This document shows, piece by piece, positions 35,844 through 45,043 of a DNA stretch of 64,000 nucleotides; within the stretch, counting starts at the first letter, position 1, and each line of letters begins with the position of its first letter. The notes below the pieces were generated by a model. It ran no database searches and was not told where the DNA came from. It saw only the letters and a program-made list of their open reading frames with translations. Source of the DNA: Paenibacillus ferrarius (GTDB lineage: Bacteria > Bacillota > Bacilli > Paenibacillales > NBRC-103111); the NCBI RefSeq assembly GCF_002027705.1, contig NZ_MBTG01000072.1, positions 124,001 to 188,000 on the forward strand, in the 5' to 3' direction. Position numbers and translations under genes: made by a program.

Positions 35844-35931
35844 ATCTATTCAAAACCGTTTAATTAACTGGAATAACTCATTTCGTATTATGGAGATTAC
35901 GGAGTGAGCTGTTTCAGGAACATATAACAAA

Positions 35932-35973
35932 CGAAAAAGGTGCTGCGCTTTGTTAGCTCAGACCTTTTTTATT
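35932..35973. terminator. probable bidirectional terminator
   Basis: AAAAAGGT ... ACCTTTTTT with an inner GCT/AGC pairing lies between the peptide gene and the converging kinase gene; T runs on both strands, but the stem is interrupted. Confidence 0.55.
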
Positions 35974-37864
35974 TTACAGCAATGGAAGGAAAACAAATGA
36001 TCGCTTCCGTCCCGATATATTTCTGACTTTGAAACTCAAGATGTCCTTGCATCGCCTCAACGATTCGAAAAGTAATCATGAGCCCAAGTCCTGTCCCCTT
36101 TGTTTTTGTTGAATAGTAAGGCTCCCCTAATTTGATCAACTGCGTAGGCTCAATTCCTTCCCCATTATCTTTGATATGAATATACACTTTCTCGTGTTTC
36201 GCATACGCCCATATATGAATTTGACCATCTACTTGGAAAGCCTCAATGCTGTTTTTGATAATATTGATCAGCACTTGTTTTAATTTCGAAGAGTTTCCTC
36301 GTATATTTAGGTCATTGGGTACATCAACGATAATTCGTCCCCCGTGCAAAGTAGCCAAAGGCACAATAATCCCTTCAATTTGGCTAATCTCTTTGAACAC
36401 ATTTAAATCCACGACCTCATCAAGCTGCGGTTTGGCAAATGTTAGAAATTCCGTGATAATCACCGAGGCTCGATCCAATTCCTCAATCGCAATTCCCATA
36501 TATTCTTTGTTCTTATCATCGGTTCTAGCTGCAACAAGCTGCAAGAAGCCTCGTGTTACCTGCAAAGGATTTCTCACCTCATGAGCGACTGAAGCTGCCA
36601 GGGCACTTATGATTTCCATTTTTTCAGACAGCTGGAGTTGATGATTGTAAAATTCGAGTTCTTTGGAGTAGTTAATTATTTGTTCCTGATTGATGGCGAA
36701 GCGCCTGCCTAAGACGACAATAGTAGCAATAATAAATCCGACTACTCCCCATCTCCATAGGCTAAATTGATAGCTTTGAGAACTCGCATAGAAATATATC
36801 AGGTCTAGCGCACTCATAAAAGCTAACGAGGCAAATCCGGCTGAGAAAATGATCGCTTCCTTATTCCCCCTTTTTACAAAAAGAATGGAGAAGCCAATCA
36901 TGAGGATGAACTGACTAATCATTATATATCCCAAAACAGTAACCGAAGCAAAAAAATATACTTCGCTGAATCGAGAACCATTAAACTGATTAACCAGCAT
37001 AATAAGAATTAAAAAAACCGAATACATAACCTGAAATTTCCTAAACCAGCATATCAGCTTATATTTGCCGTCAGCGAACGTTTTTTCAAAATAATACGTG
37101 AGTGTCGGCAAAAACACAGCCAGCGATAGATCAAACAAGACACTATATAAACCACCAAAGTTCGTGAAATTTATGTATATGAAAGAAGAATACGTAATAA
37201 AAATAATGCCAAGTGTTAGATTCAGTACACTAATTAAAACCCAACTTGTATCTCGACCTTTTCTCAGGCAGAAAGAAGCTATGGGTATGATCAAAGCTAT
37301 GAACAGAAAGACACAGCCTAAAATAATATTCAACAAATCATAAAGTAAAAATGCTCGCGTCAAAACCGTAAAGTTATCTAACATAATAGCTGAATGTAAA
37401 TCCAAGCGACCTATGGATGTCTCCAGCTTTATATAAACGACTTTCCCTACGTCCTCATTGCCAATAGGAAATAATACTCTTTGTTTATCGAATGCAAAAT
37501 CAAACCTGATTTCTTGAATCAAGCGATCGTCCATGTATATCCGGATGTTCTGCGCATGAATGCCTTGAATATAAATGCCAAAATCTATTGGAATTTGAGC
37601 TGGAAGCTGAAATTTAATCCATGCCGAATTTACTTCTGCCGGTTTCTCTGGGGACGTTTTGCCATTTTTAACGGTAATCCAATCCTTGGAGGGAGCGGTC
37701 CTTACCTCTTGAATTCCTCCTTGCGGATCCCCCCACATGATGCTCCAATCCGGAATTGTTAACTTCTCTTTAGGAGTTTCCGCATACACTTGAGGTGCCA
37801 CGATTCCAAAACTGATCATTGCAACCAGTAAATACTTCATAACCATCTGAAAGATTAGCTTCAT
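35969..37864 (-). CDS. sensor histidine kinase with 7TM (7TMR-DISM-like) input
   Basis: 631-residue kinase. A signal peptide (to about 28) leads to an extracytoplasmic beta-sandwich region (about 35-170) of the DISMED2 kind. Seven membrane helices follow between about 175 and 385. The kinase core has SALAASVAHEVRNPLQVTRG with His near 428 and the HATPase part has NIIKNSIEAF, DNGEGI and TGLGLMITFRIVEAMQG. No regulator gene adjoins it. GGGGAGG precedes the ATG. It converges on the NHLP peptide gene, so a sensing link is possible but unproven. Confidence 0.88.
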   Translation of the reverse strand: MKLIFQMVMKYLLVAMISFGIVAPQVYAETPKEKLTIPDWSIMWGDPQGGIQEVRTAPSKDWITVKNGKTSPEKPAEVNSAWIKFQLPAQIPIDFGIYIQGIHAQNIRIYMDDRLIQEIRFDFAFDKQRVLFPIGNEDVGKVVYIKLETSIGRLDLHSAIMLDNFTVLTRAFLLYDLLNIILGCVFLFIALIIPIASFCLRKGRDTSWVLISVLNLTLGIIFITYSSFIYINFTNFGGLYSVLFDLSLAVFLPTLTYYFEKTFADGKYKLICWFRKFQVMYSVFLILIMLVNQFNGSRFSEVYFFASVTVLGYIMISQFILMIGFSILFVKRGNKEAIIFSAGFASLAFMSALDLIYFYASSQSYQFSLWRWGVVGFIIATIVVLGRRFAINQEQIINYSKELEFYNHQLQLSEKMEIISALAASVAHEVRNPLQVTRGFLQLVAARTDDKNKEYMGIAIEELDRASVIITEFLTFAKPQLDEVVDLNVFKEISQIEGIIVPLATLHGGRIIVDVPNDLNIRGNSSKLKQVLINIIKNSIEAFQVDGQIHIWAYAKHEKVYIHIKDNGEGIEPTQLIKLGEPYYSTKTKGTGLGLMITFRIVEAMQGHLEFQSQKYIGTEAIICFPSIAVK

Positions 37865-38254
37865 TCATGCACCTCCCCGAGGACATCTTACATTAATTTA
37901 CAATAGCATAGATTCGACGGGTTTTGATGCTTTCCTGCTTTATAGCCATGTAAACAATGGAAAACATTACTAAAGGGGCCGTTCCAAGCTAACATGACCT
38001 TACGACCAATGCCAATCGTTGCTTCTTTATCGCGTCCTTTTCTTCTTATATTCTGTCACTTGAGCTAAATAAACTGTATCCCAAACGCTATTGGCATTAA
38101 GACAATGTTTAGAGCCCTAACACGTTGAATTGGGTTATATAATTAATAAAATCTATATATTACAAAAAAATCCAAATATTTAAAATTTAATATAGTTATT
38201 GTAGAATGTAAAATGGTAGACAGTGGAAATTAATGATAAAATATGGAGGTATTA
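37865..38254. other. AT-rich intergenic region
   Basis: 390 bases between divergent genes, with no convincing frame on either strand. The right half becomes very AT-rich towards the secreted-protein gene and holds the promoter candidates listed separately. Confidence 0.6.
38125..38207 (+). promoter_or_regulatory. candidate promoters of the secreted protein-subtilase operon
   Basis: Two weak housekeeping-type matches: TTGAAT (38125-38130) with TAAAAT (38147-38152) at 16 bp, and TTTAAA (38179-38184) with TAGAAT (38202-38207) at 17 bp. The second would give a short leader before GGAGG. Confidence 0.35.
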
Positions 38255-38692
38255 ATGAGAATGTTAAAAAAATTAAAAACTGTACCATTCATTCTTTCGT
38301 TTGCTATCGCGTTTTCGGTATTCTCCCCTACCTTTGCACTTGCTGCTAAGCCTGCGGAACAGAATAAGGTCTCTACCGCAGTCACTATCAACCAGCAAAA
38401 TCAACAACAAACTTACGCAGATGGCACCGTAGTAATTTCTGGTTGGAAGAAAAGTATCTTTATTTTTGCATTAAAAAAGGGCGGTGCCCTATTTGAGGAA
38501 TTCCTCGAGTGGCTTGGAAAAAAAGAATACGCAGACATCATTAGAGAGCACCGATACTCCATTGCTGACTGGCTGGAACATGCTGAAAATGTTCTGACAA
38601 GTGAACTTGTTGATTTCATGATATTCGAACTTGGTATCCCTCAGGGGGCTGCACGTGTAATTGCCGAAGCAATCATCTTCTTCATTGTTTAA
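38255..38692 (+). CDS. secreted protein of unknown function in subtilase operon
   Basis: 145 residues with a signal peptide (MRMLKKLKTVPFILSFAIAF..., cleavage probably after ALA near 30). The mature protein has a Gln-rich stretch (TINQQNQQQTY), then an amphipathic, helical C-terminal part with alternating charged and hydrophobic segments (WKKSIFIFALKKGG, FEEFLEWLGKKEY) and a very hydrophobic end (GAARVIAEAIIFFIV). No Cys. The ATG at 38255 is 5 bases after GGAGG. The sequence would suit a membrane-active or protease-processed peptide; no family recognised. First of three genes leading to a subtilase. Confidence 0.75.
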   Translation: MRMLKKLKTVPFILSFAIAFSVFSPTFALAAKPAEQNKVSTAVTINQQNQQQTYADGTVVISGWKKSIFIFALKKGGALFEEFLEWLGKKEYADIIREHRYSIADWLEHAENVLTSELVDFMIFELGIPQGAARVIAEAIIFFIV

Positions 38693-38749
38693 GTAATTTA
38701 AACGTCCACTGGCTACCAAACAACATATTAGAAAGGAAATGTTAATCAA

Positions 38750-39172
38750 ATGAATATTGAGAAGGAAATTGAATTGCTAAAGTACCAGATTCAGCTGTTA
38801 AAGACGGTAATTGGTGGAGACAGTCACCCATTTCATATGTATATGTTGGATCATAACATTACCCAAGATCAGCACGGGTTAATAATGGATATACTCATTG
38901 TTATGAATCACAGACTCTCACAAAAAGATGATCCAACTAGCAAAAAATTCTTCGAGGCTAAAAAAGAAATGATTCAATCCAGACTTACAAAACTACAGAT
39001 AGATGAAAACCAGATCGAGCTTTTTTCTGAGTCCATTCCAACCTTTAAGGAATTTCAATCGATCATAGCTGCATACTTGCCATCGGATATAAATCCAAAA
39101 CATTTACTAATGAGTGCACTAAGTCAAGAACTATGCCCTACCTTGTGCAATCATTTACTGTCTCAAGTCTAA
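38750..39172 (+). CDS. DUF1878 protein (YhaI-like)
   Basis: 140-residue cytosolic protein. The N-terminal helix EKEIELLKYQIQLLKTVIGG and HPFHMYMLDHNITQDQHGLIMDIL resemble the DUF1878/YhaI family of Bacillales. Function unknown. The C-terminal part is extended relative to YhaI (about 113 residues) and ends with two Cys in LCPTLCNH. Middle gene of the secreted protein-subtilase operon (57 bases after, 19 bases before its neighbours); AGAAAGGAAA precedes the ATG. Confidence 0.7.
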   Translation: MNIEKEIELLKYQIQLLKTVIGGDSHPFHMYMLDHNITQDQHGLIMDILIVMNHRLSQKDDPTSKKFFEAKKEMIQSRLTKLQIDENQIELFSESIPTFKEFQSIIAAYLPSDINPKHLLMSALSQELCPTLCNHLLSQV

Positions 39173-39191
39173 TTTAAAGGAGAACAGCTCA

Positions 39192-40379
39192 TTGAGTAAA
39201 ATCTTTAAAGCACTGTGCCTAGCCTCACTCTCTTTGACTTTATTTATTGCAACGGAATCTTTAACAGCCGCTGAGGAAAAGAGAAATGATAAGTCCGATA
39301 AATACCTTATTAATTTCAAACAGACACCGGATCTTAAACTCTTGGAGGAGACCCAAGGTGTATCTGATATCGATGCTTATTCCGAGATATCTGTGGTTTC
39401 CGCAAACTTAACTCCGGAGGCACTTAAATCCCTTACCAATAATACGTTAATCGAAACTATTGAGATTGATGCAACAATATCAATTATCCCCTTTCAATCT
39501 ATATCCAGTAATACACTTTTGTCTGATGCGGAAACAACCGCTGAGCAAATGATTCCATGGGGAGTCGCGGATATTGGTGCAGATAAAGCACATATGCAAG
39601 GTATTACAGGAAAAGGGGTTAAAATCGGCATCTTAGATAGTGGCATCGATTATAAGCATAAGGATTTAAGAATTAGTGGAGGGATCTCCTTCGTAGATGG
39701 GAAATCCGATTACATGGACGACAATGGCCACGGAACATTTGTGACTGGAATCATAGCATCATTAAACAATAATTATGGGCTCATTGGTGTAGCCCCCGAT
39801 GCGGACATTTACGCCATCAAAGTAGTGAATTTTTTGGGTAACGGAAGTTATAGCAGCCTTATCAAAGGAATCGAATGGGCAGTAAAACAGGACTTGGACG
39901 TAATTAATATTAGCCTTGAAGGTACCGAAGAATCTAAAGCATTACGAAAGGCAGTAGATCATGCTATTAAGAATGGGACCATGGTAGTAGCATCCTCCGG
40001 CAATTCCGGCTACAACTCAAAAGGAAATGTAGCTTACCCTGCTGCATATGAGAAGGCGTTTGCCGTCGGAGCAACCGATCAGGAGCATCAACTGGCTTCA
40101 TTTTCGAACGTGGGTAAACAACTAGATATAGTTGCCCCTGGTCAGGACATCATCAGCATATTTGCTGATGATTATGTTACCTCGGGTGGTACATCGATGG
40201 CTACAGCACATGTAACTGGCAGTATTGCTTTGATGCGAAGCATGTTCCCCGAAATGAAAGATAAAGAAATTGAAAAATATGTCGAAAAATCTGCTCTCCG
40301 TTTAGGCGATACCTTCAAATATGGTCGTGGCCTAATTCAAGTGGATAAAGCACTTGAATTAGCAAGTAGACACAAATGA
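39192..40379 (+). CDS. secreted subtilisin-family (S8) serine protease
   Basis: 395-residue secreted protease. It has a signal peptide (to about 27), an I9-type propeptide (KYLINFKQTPD ... IETIEIDATISI, about 37-100) that assists folding, then the catalytic domain: Asp149 in ILDSGID, His180 in NGHGTFVTG, oxyanion Asn271 in SSGNSG, Ser335 in GGTSMATAH. Size and order match classical subtilisins, with no C-terminal extra domain. It starts at TTG, 10 bases after AAAGGAG. Ends in a strong terminator. The propeptide and intact triad predict an active extracellular enzyme, possibly acting on the secreted protein encoded first in the operon. Confidence 0.93.
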   Translation: MSKIFKALCLASLSLTLFIATESLTAAEEKRNDKSDKYLINFKQTPDLKLLEETQGVSDIDAYSEISVVSANLTPEALKSLTNNTLIETIEIDATISIIPFQSISSNTLLSDAETTAEQMIPWGVADIGADKAHMQGITGKGVKIGILDSGIDYKHKDLRISGGISFVDGKSDYMDDNGHGTFVTGIIASLNNNYGLIGVAPDADIYAIKVVNFLGNGSYSSLIKGIEWAVKQDLDVINISLEGTEESKALRKAVDHAIKNGTMVVASSGNSGYNSKGNVAYPAAYEKAFAVGATDQEHQLASFSNVGKQLDIVAPGQDIISIFADDYVTSGGTSMATAHVTGSIALMRSMFPEMKDKEIEKYVEKSALRLGDTFKYGRGLIQVDKALELASRHK

Positions 40380-40396
40380 ATATCCGCAGAAGAAGA

Positions 40397-40440
40397 GATG
40401 ATTCCTGTTATGAACGTTTTGAACAGGAGTCATCTTTTTT
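40397..40440 (+). terminator. intrinsic terminator of the subtilase operon
   Basis: GATGATTCCTGTT pairs with AACAGGAGTCATC (one G-U) and is followed by TTTTTT. Confidence 0.85.
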
Positions 40441-40575
40441 AATCTCCATTGTTACCTGTGGTTGTTGTATAACGGGATGTAACGATCAATTTCATCGATA
40501 ACAGCCTCCAGAGACTTCTATCCACGAAAAATCATCCCTTTCTGTGCAAATAGAAGCTCATAGAGCCTCTTATTT

Positions 40576-40632
40576 GCAAAACAGAGAAGGGCTGTCCACT
40601 AGGTCCTGTGACCATTGGGACAACCCTTCTCT
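40576..40632 (-). terminator. intrinsic terminator of the catabolic cluster
   Basis: A 15-bp stem (AGAGAAGGGCTGTCC at 40583 with GGACAACCCTTCTCT ending 40632, one G-U) followed on the minus strand by GTTTTG, 12 bases past the last gene of the cluster. Confidence 0.65.
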
Positions 40633-40643
40633 ATGAAATCGGT

Positions 40644-41891
40644 TTAAGTTGCTATAAATAGACGGCTATTCGCAGGCTGCGTTTCAGCAACGATCCGACC
40701 ACGGCTTATCACATATCGACAGTCCGGCTGCCTTCGAACAAGATCCATCGCATCTTGGCCCGGCAGCACAATCAAATTAGCGGGCTTTCCTTCTCCAATG
40801 CCATAATCCTCAAGCTTCAGCGTAGCTGCCGCACGAATAGTAATCATCCGCACGAGCTCGGCTACCTCCTCACGTCCCATCATATGTCCCAAATGCGCCG
40901 CCATGTGAGCAGCTTGGAGCATACTTCCCGTGCCCATCGGATAGAAAGGTGTCTGAATATCATCGTGTGCAAGACTGACATTCACGCCTGCTGACCATAG
41001 GTCCTTGATGCGAGTAATGCCTCGCCCTTTGGGATATCCGTCAAATCTCCCCTGCATGGCGCTGTTAATAAGCGGACAGCACACCACGTTCACACCTGAA
41101 CGAGCCAATAGGCCAAGCACTTTCTGAAAATAGGCTTCACTATAGTACGCTGAAGCACTGGCATGGGCGGCAGTCACACGTTCGCGCAGCCCTGAACGCA
41201 TAGCCAGATGTGCTGTACTCTCCAGGAAGGTGGAGTTCGCATCATCCGTTTCGTCACAAAAAACATGAACGAAACATCCGTGCTTCTCCGCGAGGCGGAA
41301 GACGAAATCAAGCGAAGCCAGTCCTTCCTCACGCGTAGGCTCCAGATGCGGAATCGCTCCAATGCCATCCGCGCCAAGCTGAAGCGCCTCTTCAAGCCGC
41401 TGCGCATTATCCGGACATGCGCGAATTCCGTCTTGCGGGAAGGCGATGACCTGCAAATTCATATAAGGCTTGACGCGCTCGCGCAATTCGAGAAGTGCCC
41501 GCAGCGCTGTAAGATGAGGATCAGAGATGTCCGCCTGCGTCCGCACATGGAGGTTCCCTGCCGCAAGCTGCATCCTCAGCACTTTTTCCGCTCGGCTTCT
41601 AACATCCTCATAAGTAAGTGTCTCTTTGCGCTTCTGCCATAGCCGAATGCCTTCAAATAGTGTGCCGCTCTCATTCCATGAGGGCTCCCCCGCTGTCAGC
41701 ACAGTGTCTAGATGAATGTGAGACTCTACAAAAGGAGGAAGCGCCAGATGCCCGCTGCCATCAATCTCTCGTTCAGCCTGACCATCAAAGCTTCCCATTA
41801 TGGCAATCAAGCCATCTTTGATTCCGATATCTATCGGCCCCTGATTGTCAGAGTCACCCAGCAGCCGTATATGACGAATGACTAGATCCAA
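40644..41891 (-). CDS. cytosine-deaminase-like amidohydrolase (second copy)
   Basis: 415-residue zinc or iron amidohydrolase of the CodA branch. Metal ligands: ESHIHLD (His58, His60), HVFCDETDD, TAAHAS, and SLAHDDI with the catalytic Asp. The long block GADGIGAIPHLEPTREEG also matches CodA. TTG 41891 (LDLVIRHIRLL) follows AAGGAGG at 11 bases; an upstream ATG at 41912 overlaps that site and has none of its own. Last gene of the catabolic cluster. It differs clearly from the other CodA-like enzyme at 46698, so the two probably act on successive or different compounds. Deaminase or ring-opening hydrolase; the substrate is open. Confidence 0.82.
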   Translation of the reverse strand: MDLVIRHIRLLGDSDNQGPIDIGIKDGLIAIMGSFDGQAEREIDGSGHLALPPFVESHIHLDTVLTAGEPSWNESGTLFEGIRLWQKRKETLTYEDVRSRAEKVLRMQLAAGNLHVRTQADISDPHLTALRALLELRERVKPYMNLQVIAFPQDGIRACPDNAQRLEEALQLGADGIGAIPHLEPTREEGLASLDFVFRLAEKHGCFVHVFCDETDDANSTFLESTAHLAMRSGLRERVTAAHASASAYYSEAYFQKVLGLLARSGVNVVCCPLINSAMQGRFDGYPKGRGITRIKDLWSAGVNVSLAHDDIQTPFYPMGTGSMLQAAHMAAHLGHMMGREEVAELVRMITIRAAATLKLEDYGIGEGKPANLIVLPGQDAMDLVRRQPDCRYVISRGRIVAETQPANSRLFIAT

Positions 41892-41923
41892 CAGTGAAGT
41901 CGCCTCCTTCATCTTATATCTGA

Positions 41924-42820
41924 TTAATTGTCCTTCTTCATTTCGGATTCATGCCATGAACTTAGCAGCCATTTGGCAAAAGCATTAATAAGGAGGAAAA
42001 AGCAAATGCCTAACGCAGAAGCTGAAAGCCCACAAGCGAACAGATAGGGTGTTTTCAAACGGGCGGCTGCGTAAGTAATCGCATATCCAAGCCCGCCCTG
42101 CCCTCCGCCAATGCCGGCAATATATTCGCCGACAATAGCGCCGACAACAGACAAGGTACAAGATATTTTCAAACCAGCTACAATGTAGGGCAGTGCAGCG
42201 GGAATGCGAAGCTTCCACATCGTTTGAAAGGCATTGGCATTGTAGAGATAAAATAAATTGCTCATATTTTGATCCGTAGAATTCAAACCAATTAGCGTGT
42301 TCGACAACATCGGGAAAAACCCGATCAAAAACGTAATGATGACGATCGCATTCACACCCGCATCAAACCAAATAACGATCAAAGGCGCAACGGCAACAAT
42401 CGGTATGGTTTGCAAAATGATGGCATACGGGTACACGCTTTTTTCAATCCATTTGGAGCTTGCCAGAAGAATAGCACCCGCTACCCCCAAAATGATACTG
42501 AGGAAAAAGCCAAGCACCGCTTCCAGCGTAGTCGTCCTGACGGATACCCACAGGGATGACTTGTTTTCGATAGCTGCCGCCACAATATCGGAAGGCTTAG
42601 GCACGAGATACACCGGGGCTTTCATGAGATAGGCAATAAGCTCCCAGCCGCCAATAAACACAACAAAGGCGACCAACGGTGGCAGTAAATGTTTAAAAAG
42701 GAGCAGCAGCCGAAGTCCGGGGGACGCCCCGTCTTCGAGGCGGTTTGCCCAAGCTGCTCGCTCGCGGGCAGGAAATATTTCATCGGGTAATATTTGCAGG
42801 TATTTCGAATCTACAGCCAT
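41924..42820 (-). CDS. ABC transporter permease (SsuC/TauC/ThiX type)
   Basis: 298-residue inner-membrane subunit with about six helices and the BPD_transp_1 loop AFQTMWKLRIPAALPYIVAGLKIS. The subfamily imports sulfonates, nitrate, pyrimidine precursors or riboflavin-like compounds with an NMT1-type receptor. Its receptor and ATPase lie in the same cluster (48102 and 44194). ATG 42820 gives a 6-base spacer from GGGGGG; the ATG at 42826 is too close. Confidence 0.88.
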   Translation of the reverse strand: MAVDSKYLQILPDEIFPARERAAWANRLEDGASPGLRLLLLFKHLLPPLVAFVVFIGGWELIAYLMKAPVYLVPKPSDIVAAAIENKSSLWVSVRTTTLEAVLGFFLSIILGVAGAILLASSKWIEKSVYPYAIILQTIPIVAVAPLIVIWFDAGVNAIVIITFLIGFFPMLSNTLIGLNSTDQNMSNLFYLYNANAFQTMWKLRIPAALPYIVAGLKISCTLSVVGAIVGEYIAGIGGGQGGLGYAITYAAARLKTPYLFACGLSASALGICFFLLINAFAKWLLSSWHESEMKKDN

Positions 42821-42837
42821 GTTCATCCCCCCCTTAT

Positions 42838-44175
42838 TTACGTTTCAACCATGATTTTCCCCGGGTTGAGCAGCCCTCTAGGGTCATTCTCCCGTTTCTT
42901 GCGTTCCATGCTGCCAACTTCTCCACGCCCGCCATGATCAAGTACCCATGTATGCGGATCGAAGATCTTCACGCCAATGGATTCGCAGAAGGCGATGATT
43001 TCATACAACCGTTCTTCGCTCCGAAAACGGACAACCGGAAGGGCGGTTGGGGTAATCGCGCCACCGCTTCGTACCCACTCGAAATGAAGATACACTTCAT
43101 CGCCGAATTTGGCTTTAAGTTCACGGATTTGCTCAATATAGCTATCCAGCTTAAAGCCGGCTTGCAGATAGGTCATCGAAGCATCCGTCTTCATAGCCCA
43201 CAGTGTTGTGTGATTCCATGTAAAATCCGACACGCCAATCGTTTTGCGGTATTGTTTAGCTTCCATATAATGACCAATGCAGCCGCCATAACGAGCAGCA
43301 AGAGCTTCAACAAGCGGCAGGCTGTCTTCAGCAAATTCAAGCATAACAGCTGCCAGTTCAGCTTTAATCACTTTCGCAAACGGAACGAAATATGAGGGTA
43401 TCGGCCATTCCATAGGAGCGACGAGTCGCTTGGGAATTGCGTCTTCTCTTGCTAATGCTTCTCCGAAGAGCATGGAGTTCTCAAAGGTATCAAAATGCGC
43501 AATAGCTTGAGCCCAATCCGTTCGCGGGGACAAAGGAATCGTCACTTCCGTCATAATGCCCGTCGTCCCATAATTGTGAATATAGTTAACTAATTCATCC
43601 CCACGGATAACCAGTCGCTGCGGTGTTTCTTCCATTGTATAGACGACAGCTTCCAATACATTGCCATCCCATAAGTTCCCATGCGTGATTGACCCGATGC
43701 CGCCGGAGCCTCCGCTGACGAATCCACCGACAGTTGCTTTCACATAGGTGCTTGGATAAATGCGGATTTCTTGCCCTGCTTCACGGGCTTTCTTGTCAAT
43801 GATACTGAGCCTGACTCCGCATTGCAGGCGAGCAAATCCAGGGCCGATTTCTAGAATTTCATCCATCCGGCTTAAGTCCATGACAATACCGCCCTGCAGG
43901 GGAACCGCTTGACCGTAATTGCCAGTGCCAGCTCCACGAACCGTTACCGGAATGTGATGCTGATAGCCAAAAGCCAGTATCCGTGCCACCTCGTCTGCAT
44001 TTCGAGGAATGAGTACAGCATCGGCTGCTTGGATATGCTCCAACTGGCGATTAAGTACCGGGGAGTACCAATAATAATCTTTGGATAGCTTCTCTCTTGT
44101 CGCGTCATCGACATGAACGATTTCTTCACTGAACTGCTCTTTCAGCGCTTTTTCCCAGCCTGTATACATCGCCAT
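42838..44175 (-). CDS. FAD-linked oxidase (GlcD/VAO family)
   Basis: 445-residue flavoprotein with a PCMH-type FAD-binding N-terminal half (NADEVARILAFGYQHHIPVTVRGAGTGNYGQ, with GGSGGIGSITHGNLWDG) and a FAD_oxidase_C half ending ENDPRGLLNPGKIM. This family oxidises alpha-hydroxy acids, alcohols or amines, often feeding electrons to a carrier. In this cluster it could oxidise a ring or side-chain intermediate. ATG 44175 is 11 bases from GGAGAGG; GTG 44187 overlaps that site. Confidence 0.85.
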   Translation of the reverse strand: MAMYTGWEKALKEQFSEEIVHVDDATREKLSKDYYWYSPVLNRQLEHIQAADAVLIPRNADEVARILAFGYQHHIPVTVRGAGTGNYGQAVPLQGGIVMDLSRMDEILEIGPGFARLQCGVRLSIIDKKAREAGQEIRIYPSTYVKATVGGFVSGGSGGIGSITHGNLWDGNVLEAVVYTMEETPQRLVIRGDELVNYIHNYGTTGIMTEVTIPLSPRTDWAQAIAHFDTFENSMLFGEALAREDAIPKRLVAPMEWPIPSYFVPFAKVIKAELAAVMLEFAEDSLPLVEALAARYGGCIGHYMEAKQYRKTIGVSDFTWNHTTLWAMKTDASMTYLQAGFKLDSYIEQIRELKAKFGDEVYLHFEWVRSGGAITPTALPVVRFRSEERLYEIIAFCESIGVKIFDPHTWVLDHGGRGEVGSMERKKRENDPRGLLNPGKIMVET

Positions 44176-44193
44176 TCGTATGGTCACCCTCTC

Positions 44194-45000
44194 CTATTCA
44201 TGTTCCAAAGCCGCATTCACATCTCTTACCAAATCGCTGAACTGTGCTGTTGTCCGGTAGCTTTCATCTCTTGGAAAAGGGACCGGAATGTCGATCGTTG
44301 CTGATATTTTACCCGGACGCGGCGTCATGACGACGACACTTGTCGATAGGAAGACAGATTCAAATACATTATGCGTAACGAACAGCACCGTCATTGATTT
44401 ATCCTGCTGCCAAATATTCAGCAGCTCCATTTGCAGCGTTTGGCGTGTTATTTCATCCAAAGCGCCAAACGGCTCATCCATAAGCAGCAGCTTGGGTCGA
44501 GAAATGAGCGCTCGCGCGATCGATACACGCATCTTCATACCGCCGGATAGCTCTCGGGGCAGTACTTTCATGTAATCTTTCAAGCCCACAAGCTCGAGAA
44601 CTCGCTGCGCTTCTTCGTGTTGTGTTTTTTTATCCATGCCTCGCAAGGCCAGCGGCAATTTCACATTCGCTTCCACCGTTGACCATGGCAGGAGCGTATG
44701 GTCTTGGAAAACGAAAGCGATATCGCTTTGCTTACGTGCTTCTTTGGGCGTTGTGCCAAACACATCCAAGGTGCCTTTGCTTGGCTTAGCCAGCCCTGTA
44801 ATCATTTTGAAAATGGTTGATTTCCCACAGCCGGACGGGCCTACAAAGCATAGAAACTCGCCTTCTTTAATCGTCAGGTTAACGTCCCGCAAAGCAATCG
44901 TCCCGTTCGGGTACGTCTTGGACAGATTCTCCATCGTTACAAATTTGGCATTGGATGCATCTTTGCCAGATGTATGGATCAGCGAAGAACTCATGGACAT
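44194..45000 (-). CDS. ABC transporter ATP-binding protein (SsuB/TauB type)
   Basis: 268-residue ATPase of the NMT1-type importer. Walker A GPSGCGKST, signature LSGGMKMRVSIARAL, Walker B LLMDEPFGALDEITRQ and the THNVFES switch are standard for the nitrate/sulfonate/taurine subfamily. ATG 45000 is 9 bases after AAGGAG. Adjacent to the FAD oxidase rather than directly to the permease, an interleaved order that ties uptake and catabolism into one unit. Confidence 0.9.
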   Translation of the reverse strand: MSMSSSLIHTSGKDASNAKFVTMENLSKTYPNGTIALRDVNLTIKEGEFLCFVGPSGCGKSTIFKMITGLAKPSKGTLDVFGTTPKEARKQSDIAFVFQDHTLLPWSTVEANVKLPLALRGMDKKTQHEEAQRVLELVGLKDYMKVLPRELSGGMKMRVSIARALISRPKLLLMDEPFGALDEITRQTLQMELLNIWQQDKSMTVLFVTHNVFESVFLSTSVVVMTPRPGKISATIDIPVPFPRDESYRTTAQFSDLVRDVNAALEHE

Positions 45001-45043
45001 TGCCTTCATCTCCTTATCATGCTTTTGGTTGTAGCCCTCGCCT

